The translations under genes were made by a program, and so were the position numbers. Shown here in pieces: positions 57,825 through 64,000 of a DNA stretch of 64,000 nucleotides (position 1 is the stretch's first letter; the number at the start of each line of letters is the position of its first letter). A model generated the notes under the pieces. The model ran no database searches, had not been told where the DNA came from, and saw only the letters and a list, made by a program, of their open reading frames with translations. The DNA is from Mytilus californianus (taxonomy: Eukaryota > Mollusca > Bivalvia > Mytilida > Mytilidae): NCBI RefSeq assembly GCF_021869535.1, contig NW_026262593.1:71450322-71514321 (forward strand), written 5' to 3'.

Positions 57825-59150
57825 CAGTGATAATAAAAATAAATGGCTAAATACGGCAAAGCGCAAACAACCATATAAAATGCCAAATACCCTTAACTAA
57901 ATAAAATGTCTATTAGAAATAACGGTAAAGAACTCGAAACAATGAAATCTAAAATCACAGTGTGGTCTTCTATTAAATAAAGCCACAATCAATAGAATAT
58001 AAAACAAAATGCATTACTAAACATCAGATACGGACGCCGAGTTTTAATTTGACGACAGGCAGGAAATGAAGTTACCTGATTCCGCGGGATTCCACGAGAT
58101 TCCTCCGGTTTTCTCAAAACAAGATACAATCAGAGTTAGGACGTCAATATGATCTTCTATTTGTTTGATCATAATAAGAGTTGATGTTTTATTAGGCCGT
58201 TCAAATAACTCATTGTTATTTCCAAAGTTTTGTAATAAAATGGGCATTTGGCTGGTAAATTAAGTTAATTATTGTTTTTGTTATGTAGGTATATACGAAT
58301 ATTAGATATGTGATCTCGTATCACATATCACATATCACATATTAGATATGTGATACGAGATTAGAAAAATACAAGCACACTAACAAAAACATTAAAAGAA
58401 TTAGTTTAGTAAAGAAATATAACAATTACATACATTTACGCTTTTAAATTTGTGACTCCTAATATGAACACATCAATGAAATATTATAAAAAGCGTCCCA
58501 AATTATGGTTCAAAGTGGGTCTTAAGATATTTATAAATCTTGAAGCTTTCAATTGAACTGTACCGATTCAGGGGGTACATAACATGTCAGGAAAAATAAT
58601 TTCTAAAAGTCAACAGAACGTTTTAAAAGCAACACACGTTTTAACAGCTTGTGAGTTAAAAGCATTTTATATCCGTTGACTAAAGTTATGAAACAAGACG
58701 GCATCTCCTGTTTTGGCTATTATGGTTTAGGTATATATAGAATCTAGAGATAATTTGAAAAAAATTCTAACCCTTTCATTTAGCTGGTTTGATGTGTTCC
58801 TCTCGAATGAAACTTTAAAAGAACTATTAAAATAATAGTATATCTAACCGTCGGGTACCCCTTAAGAGCAACGAACTAAATGGAATAGTAATTAGTACCA
58901 GACATTCTTCTCAATGATTGATTTTCAATTGTCTTGTATGAAGAATTAAAGTTCAAATTGTCTAGGTTTCCAAATTTTAATTTCCTTTCCTGCACCAGAT
59001 TAGTTTTATGTCTGATTTAGTGCACTGCAAACTTTGAAACATTCAAACCGTTTTATAGTATTCGTCTAACATAGTATAATTGCCTTGTATTTTATTCTAA
59101 TTAGGTGAATTTGATTAAAAGCATTGTGGAAATACTAAACGAAGCAGTAT
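57825..59150. other. Non-coding stretch with one palindrome
   Basis: Apart from the hairpin at 58305-58364 nothing is recognised. Confidence 0.4.
58305..58364. repeat. Palindromic TATCACATA-type hairpin
   Basis: ATCTCGTATCACATAT (58313-58328) and ATATGTGATACGAGAT (58346-58361) are perfect inverted repeats. The 17-base spacer is itself made of CACATATCA words, and a partial third copy (AGATATGTGAT, 58304-58314) overlaps the left arm. Confidence 0.8.
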
Positions 59151-59157
59151 CTGATGT

Positions 59158-59350
59158 TGGGGTAATAACACGGGCTCAACGATTCCTTAGGAACCTGGAG
59201 CCCAGATATTTTGAGACAGGTTCCCTACCGACGGAGCTGGGAGCCCTATCAACGGAGCCTGATGCTCTATTTGAGGAGCCCAGGGCCCAGGATCCATAAA
59301 AACATTGCTCAATGGATCCCGGAACCCATTACGTGGAGACTGGATCCCAA
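59158..59350 (+). repeat. GGAGCCC-rich dispersed repeat (family N, copy 2)
   Basis: TTGGGGTAATAACACGGGCT, GGAACCTGGAGCCCAG, CGGAGCTGGGAGCCCTATCA and GAGGAGCCCAGGGCCCAG align with the reverse complement of 34935-35145. It continues with GGATCCCGGAACCC words. It stands out as GC-rich within AT-rich DNA. Open frames on both strands inside are by-products. Confidence 0.65.
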
Positions 59351-59451
59351 TGATAAAATAAGGATGACCCCGTAGCCGATTATACATGTGCATAAAGAAA
59401 GATACGCATCTTTACTCTATAAAGTTCTTAAAACCTTTTGTTTTTGTTTTA

Positions 59452-59497
59452 ATTGCTTGCATTTACATGAAATATTTGCCACTGCATATTAAGCTGA
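59452..59497 (-). repeat. Family A fragment
   Basis: TTACATGAAATATTTGCCAC, then TGCATATTAAGC, is the reverse complement of the family A left part; only about 45 bp is retained. Confidence 0.5.
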
Positions 59498-59538
59498 CAC
59501 AAATTAGTCACACATTGCCTCTTTACCTCGCATTTGTC

Positions 59539-59813
59539 CTATCAGATTAGACTTTTCACCGGTTTGTTCTTTAATGAGCAACACGAAGGGTGCGACATGT
59601 AGAGCAGGACCTGTCTGTCGTTCTGGGGCACCTGAAATAACAACCCCCGGTTGGTGGTGGGGTTTGTGTTGCTCAGTCTATAGATTTCTATGTTGTGCTT
59701 TGTATACTGTTTGACCTTTTTTCGTTTTTTGCCAAAGCATTGTCAGTTTTTTTTTTACTAACAACGCGTTTGAGTTTGAATATCCCTTTGATATCTTTTG
59801 CCTCTCTTTTGCA
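59539..59813 (+). repeat. Dispersed repeat (family D, copy 2)
   Basis: ATGAGCAACACGAAGGGTGC, GACATGTAGAGCAGGACC, GTTTGTGTTGCTCAGTCTAT and TTTGATATCTTTTGCCTCTC match copies at 50200 and 63466. The 129-codon frame at 59695-60084 begins inside it from a TTG-type start and continues into unassigned DNA; I do not treat it as a gene. Confidence 0.75.
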
Positions 59814-59819
59814 ATGCAA

Positions 59820-60610
59820 TAAGACCGGGTTGTGCATCATTATCCGGTTCCTTTGCTTTTTATCTAACACCTTGAAGAATTATCATGACAAAACAAAAAC
59901 TCCTAATATCGAACAGTTTGATTCCATATGCACACCATCATCTCTAGTCATCACAAATTCTTTTTTCGCTGCATTAATTCTACCCAGATACGGCTTATTC
60001 ACAGATAAAAACCGTTATAAAGCCATTCCTGTCATTAAAACTGTTTGTAAGAGCTTTTGGAGCAGAAAATTAGACAACTTCTAATTAGTGGGTTTGTGCA
60101 TTCACAGTAAAACATCTATTATTCCCATCTTTGACAATGAAACGAAGATTGCATTGTGAAAAATTTCAATCGACAAAAAGCCGGCATGCGGTCCCGTACT
60201 TGTCATTATAAACTAATCTATGGAATGGAGTGATAATGGTAATAGAGGCATAATCCTTTATATTACGTTAATGCCAAACAAATGTATAGAAATAATAAGT
60301 AAAAATGGCTATCGATTTATCACTATAAATGGCTGACAATACAACTCAGAACGGAAACGAAATAGGTGATTTGACTTACTGAAAACAGATGGACATGAAT
60401 ATTTATAATGAATAGACAACTCTTTACAGTGGCATCGTTAATAGTATGACAACAAATAGTGTCAATAATTATAAGTAAGTGCCATATAGATATTAAACAG
60501 AATACTGACGAAATTGGAATCTTTTTTTTCTATTTCTAGTAAGTTTAGAATTAGACCTTATCTGCCGAACGATAACGTTTAGTCCCCTTGCGAGATTCGG
60601 CCTTCCGAAA
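59820..60610. other. Non-coding stretch, nothing identified
   Basis: AT-rich sequence, no repeat or gene recognised. Confidence 0.4.
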
Positions 60611-60612
60611 AA

Positions 60613-60668
60613 AGATAGATATAAGATGTGTGGTATGAGTGCCGATGAGACAACTCTCCATCCAAGCT
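60613..60668 (+). repeat. Family G fragment
   Basis: ATAAGATGTGTGGTATGAGT, then GCCGATGAGACAACTCTCCA and TCCAAGC, matches the left end of the copy at 54231. Confidence 0.7.
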
Positions 60669-60674
60669 GTGCGT

Positions 60675-61405
60675 TTAACTTTTACCAGGTCATATAAATG
60701 ATTCTTCTTTTTTTCTCTCGAAGTGTTGCACTTTAACAAATGTATTTGATTTGTAATCCATGATTTTTTATGTATAATATTTCTTTGAGAGATAATTAGA
60801 AGCGATTAAACATAAAATAAAAATTATCATAGGACAGACTTGAAAACAAGTTACCTTAGAATAAATATAACAAAGATTGTTCATTTGAAACCATTTCATG
60901 TAAAATATCAAATACATTATTAGTCAAAGTAAATCGAATTCCTTTTGATGTATTTATGTAAAGATTGCAAAAGGCACTATAATCAATAAAAATAATTTCA
61001 AAAACGCTAATTGGAGGTGACACGAAAGAAACAACAAATAGTCACCATTTGTTTAGATCATCCTTTTCCATGCAAGAACTATTTAAGGACAAAATATTAT
61101 TTCTAAAAATTATCACCATTAATATATCTTTATGAGCATTCACAGTTCAGTCCTATACATGGGAATAAAATATTCCGACGTCGCATTAATCTTCCTGTAT
61201 TGTGCTATAGAGAGGTGTGATAGACCAATAATTGAAAACTAAGCAAGGCTTTTTTGTTCTATTATATTTTGCTTATTAGGTCATCGAACACGTATTCGTT
61301 GATCTAATGTGAATTTATTTTCTGCTCATTAGTTCAGCGATCACCAAAACATTGCATTTATTCAGAGTACTGAAGAGCTATTTCGCTGAACTAGAATATA
61401 CATTA
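60675..61405. other. Non-coding stretch, nothing identified
   Basis: AT-rich sequence, no recognised feature. Confidence 0.4.
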
Positions 61406-61410
61406 TTGTT

Positions 61411-61550
61411 TAGGGGTCAGCTGTAGCCCGCCTCCGGGTGGGGGATTTTCTCGCTGCGTTGAAGACCAGTCGGTGGCCTTGGATTGTTTTCTGCTCTTTG
61501 GTTTGGTTGTTGTCTCTTTGACACATTTCCCGTTTTCTTTCTCAATTATT
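61411..61550 (-). repeat. Family G dispersed repeat, minus copy
   Basis: GTTGAAGACCAGTCGGTGGC, TTGTTGTCTCTTTGACACAT and TTCCCGTTTTCTTTCTCAAT form the reverse complement of the 36107-36211 part of the family. A CAGCTGTAGCCCGCCTCCGG segment to the left probably belongs to it as well. Confidence 0.65.
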
Positions 61551-61554
61551 TTGG

Positions 61555-62060
61555 CATGCTATTTAAAAAGAAATCGTTCCAACATAAAATCTGTTCCCAA
61601 TTTTCCCTTCTAGTGCATATATATCTACTTGAAACTTGTGCACATTTATGCATTATTTTAATGCTTATCGGAGTGATAATTAAACTTTTGCATTAATTTT
61701 TGTATAGTTTTGGTTTATATGAATAAAAATTATGAAAAAACATAAACCCCGCAAAATTCAGAAAGAAAGTAAATTGTCCTAAATATATGATCGGAATGGT
61801 AATATTTATCAACGACTCGGTCAGTTTCAGATTTAAATGAAATTAACAGGACCAACTTTGATACCCTTTTATATAAGTATATCAATGATCGTTTCAGAGG
61901 AGGATTTAGGGGGGAGGCAGGGGTCAGCCCTCTTTACATGGAGCTACATAAATGGTAAATGCATAGACTTTTTATCACTCCAAACGTTTTCTTGCCAGGG
62001 TCGTTTAAGTTATTTTTGAATGAACTTATGTAAGTCATTAGCACCTACCCCTCCGGAGTC
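61555..62060. other. Non-coding stretch, nothing identified
   Basis: AT-rich except for a G-rich GGAGGATTTAGGGGGGAGGC near 61900 that may be an unrecognised repeat edge. Confidence 0.35.
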
Positions 62061-62066
62061 CGGTTA

Positions 62067-62336
62067 GGGAGCTACTATTTGTTTTTTATGGGGGCTAGGA
62101 TGAAATTTTAAAAAAGGCAGGACAGGAGTTTTGAGTAAAAAAAAGGCAGGATGGGCAACTTCGAAAAAAAAAGCAGGATGACAATTTATGTAAAAAAAGT
62201 CAGGATAAACTAATAAAAAAAAAGTCAGGACCGAATAGAGTGAAAAATAAAAAGGCAGGACAGAGATTACAGCTAAAAAAAATGCAGGACAAAATTTTTC
62301 ATCCTAGCCCCCCATAAAAATCAAATGGTAGCTCCC
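62067..62336 (+). mobile_element. Complete 270-bp TIR element with GGCAGGA-word core (family C, copy 2)
   Basis: The outer termini GGGAGCTACTATTTG and GGGAGCTACCATTTG (right end on the minus strand) extend inward through TTTTTATGGGGG, GCTAGGATGAAA for about 45 bp on each side. TTA flanks both sides (62064-62066, 62337-62339), a 3-bp duplication that would fit a PIF/Harbinger-type transposon. The core has seven A-run plus GGCAGGA/GTCAGGA words with spacers shared by copy 1 at 47315. There is no transposase or usable open frame. Confidence 0.8.
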
Positions 62337-62344
62337 TTACAAAA

Positions 62345-63460
62345 TACAACTGTTTTTTTTTCTACATTATTTAGCTCCGTTTTCATACATTCGCAAAATA
62401 GCAAACTCATACCGGCTAAACAGTATGTTTTTAATTAACTTACTTTACCGCAGAGCAAATTCACTGGGGACACATCCCGACGGTTTGTCACCCAAGACTA
62501 AATTCAAAATTAATATACTTCGTAGATTTAAATGAATTTTGTTAGTTTTACCAAAAAATTAAGAAAAGTAACTTCTTCCGGCAAGGTTTACTTCGGATGA
62601 AGTTATTTATTTTTTAGACCCCCTTCCATTAACAAGGTCTCCGCGTTGATGATTAATTTGTATTCAAGTATACTGATTGGATGCTGTTAAAACTGCAGGA
62701 TTTAATTTGTTTAACATAAAAAAGCTTGAATTAATCACTAACAATTAAACGATTTTAAAATAAAATAAAAAATAAAACGATGCTTTAAAAATATTTGTCC
62801 TTCTACCGGAAACGCATTTAAATTTATTTTTTATTTATTCCAAAAATAAACAACACTTATATGAGATTCACGTTAAAATTCATATAAAATCGATGAAATT
62901 AATTTCTCTGATTATTATTCATGTTCCACTTGAAAATTTCTGTAGAGAAATTTGTCATTCCCCATAATACAATTTAGTTTACGGTTTAATGGAGAATTTT
63001 TCTGTAATTTCACTTGAATGTGTCTTCAGAAATTGAAATTCTAATCATTCGGGCATTTAAATTGTATGAAATCGACTAAACGACTAAGATTAGATCTTTA
63101 ATAGTTTTCTAAGCAAATTGGAATTTGATTCAATCGAGTTTTTCTATGTGAAGTTGACGATTTTGCCGCAAAAGAAGTGGTCCTTAGATAATATATAAAG
63201 TGTTGAAGCCAAAAAAAGTTGTTTTTAGACAAAAATAATCATGACAGAATAATGGTAAAATTACTGATACGGTCCTCTGATTTTTTTCTAAGATAAAATA
63301 TTGTTTTCAACAAACGCATTCGCAACTCAGGCCAACACATTATATACATGTTTCCTGTCTCTTAGCAAAATTAAAAAAGGTACTTAGGTTGGCAACATTA
63401 TTTAACTTTTTTAATATTTCACGTAGACTAAATAGGGAAATATTCTGAACATTACCTTTT
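62345..63460. other. Non-coding stretch, nothing identified
   Basis: Very AT-rich. GGTACTTAGGTTGGCAAC near 63380 loosely resembles the repeat start at 53675, but not enough to call. Confidence 0.35.
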
Positions 63461-63465
63461 CCCCG

Positions 63466-63736
63466 AGTGTGACCTACCGAATTAGACTCATTACCGGGTT
63501 TGTACTAACATGAGCAACACGACGGGTGCGACATGTGGAGCTTACCCTTCCGGAGCACCTGATATCACCCCTAGTTTTTGGTGGGGTTCGTATTGGTCAG
63601 TCTTTACTTTTCTATGTTGTGTTCTGTGTACTATTGTTTATCTGATTGTCTTTTACCTTTTTAGCCATGGCGTTGTCAGTTTATTTTCGACTTGTGAGTT
63701 TGAATGTCTCTTTGGTATCTTTCGCCTCTCTTTTAC
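63466..63736 (+). repeat. Dispersed repeat (family D, copy 3, most complete)
   Basis: ATGAGCAACACGACGGGTGC, GACATGTGGAGCTTACCCTT, CCGGAGCACCTGATATCACC and AGCCATGGCGTTGTCAGTTT occur in order, ending TTTGGTATCTTTCGCCTCTC. The 93-codon frame from 63510 is within the repeat and is not a gene. Confidence 0.8.
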
Positions 63737-63739
63737 CGG

Positions 63740-64000
63740 TGCATTATCGAAAATTCTCATAAATAAGGCTTGTTTTTATTTTGAAAATTAAAGAAAACAA
63801 GGCTATATTTTCCTTCCCTTAATACAACGAAAAATAAAGTAACATTTCTTATTTTGATCAATTTAAAACGAAAGTTATATATTCGACTATTTATTTATGA
63901 AAATAGTTGAAATTCTAAAATTATTTATCAAACAATATGTTCCAGTCGTTTCCTGGAGATGTGAACGCTATGGAAATATAATGGTATGCTTATATCTAAG
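63740..64000. other. Window end, nothing identified
   Basis: AT-rich sequence without recognised features. Confidence 0.4.

Noticed and set aside
59695-60084. 129-codon frame
   Set aside because: Its first third lies in a dispersed repeat, it lacks an ATG at its start, and the rest has no recognised motif.
63510-63791. 93-codon frame with hydrophobic segments, possible membrane protein
   Set aside because: It is wholly the family D repeat, also present with broken frames at 50200 and 59539.

Overview
The window is strongly AT-rich eukaryotic DNA with no intact, recognisable protein-coding gene, no rRNA and no convincing tRNA gene. It reads as intergenic or intronic sequence packed with short interspersed repeats. 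Several repeat families look like ones I remember from marine mussel (Mytilus, Bivalvia) genomes: the 'cagtggcaaatatttcatgcatg' class, the 'gatgtggtatgagtgccaatgagacaac' class, the 'gacgggtgcgacatgtggag' class and a tRNA-derived SINE with an ATCA-type tail. A mytilid bivalve is therefore my best guess, but this rests on memory, not on a search.

Layout. 1-2.2 kb: nothing seen. 2.2-2.9 kb: a ~193-bp tandem repeat ending in a CGA/CGC microsatellite. 2.9-7.6 kb: no repeat recognised. 7.6-12.9 kb: dispersed repeats, including a SINE with its target duplication (8698-8954) and a 517-bp inverted-terminus element with about ten 30-bp internal repeats (10680-11196). 14.9-15.5 kb: repeat pieces and a tRNA-like SINE head. 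16.6-17.6 kb: two weak coding-like islands. 17.58-19.69 kb: two 437-bp TTAA-flanked elements, 99.5% identical, in direct orientation around 1.2 kb of other sequence. 22-24 kb: repeats, with a SINE inserted in a diverged tandem array. 25.5-29.1 kb: unidentified minus-strand open frames and a possible signal-peptide exon. 30.1-32.3 kb: an inverted pair of one repeat family plus a possible TIR element. 33.3-36.2 kb: a decayed non-LTR retrotransposon C-terminus and several repeats. 37.6-42.3 kb: a 322-bp TIR element, a 50-bp-arm hairpin and other repeats. 45.8-54.9 kb: a tandem duplication, three elements with inverted termini and tandem cores or core-like interiors, a perfect 68-bp tandem duplication and a GAA-rich array. 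55.8-64 kb: further dispersed repeats and a second copy of the GGCAGGA-core element.

Main observation. At least four families (six copies) share one architecture: short G-rich terminal inverted repeats, mostly beginning AGGG, around a core of degenerate short tandem 'words'. Each family has a different word, while two families (at 10680/17216/34639 and at 51693) have very similar termini. This suggests one non-autonomous transposon lineage that has exchanged or re-expanded its core. One copy carries a perfect 8-bp target duplication. No transposase is visible in the window.
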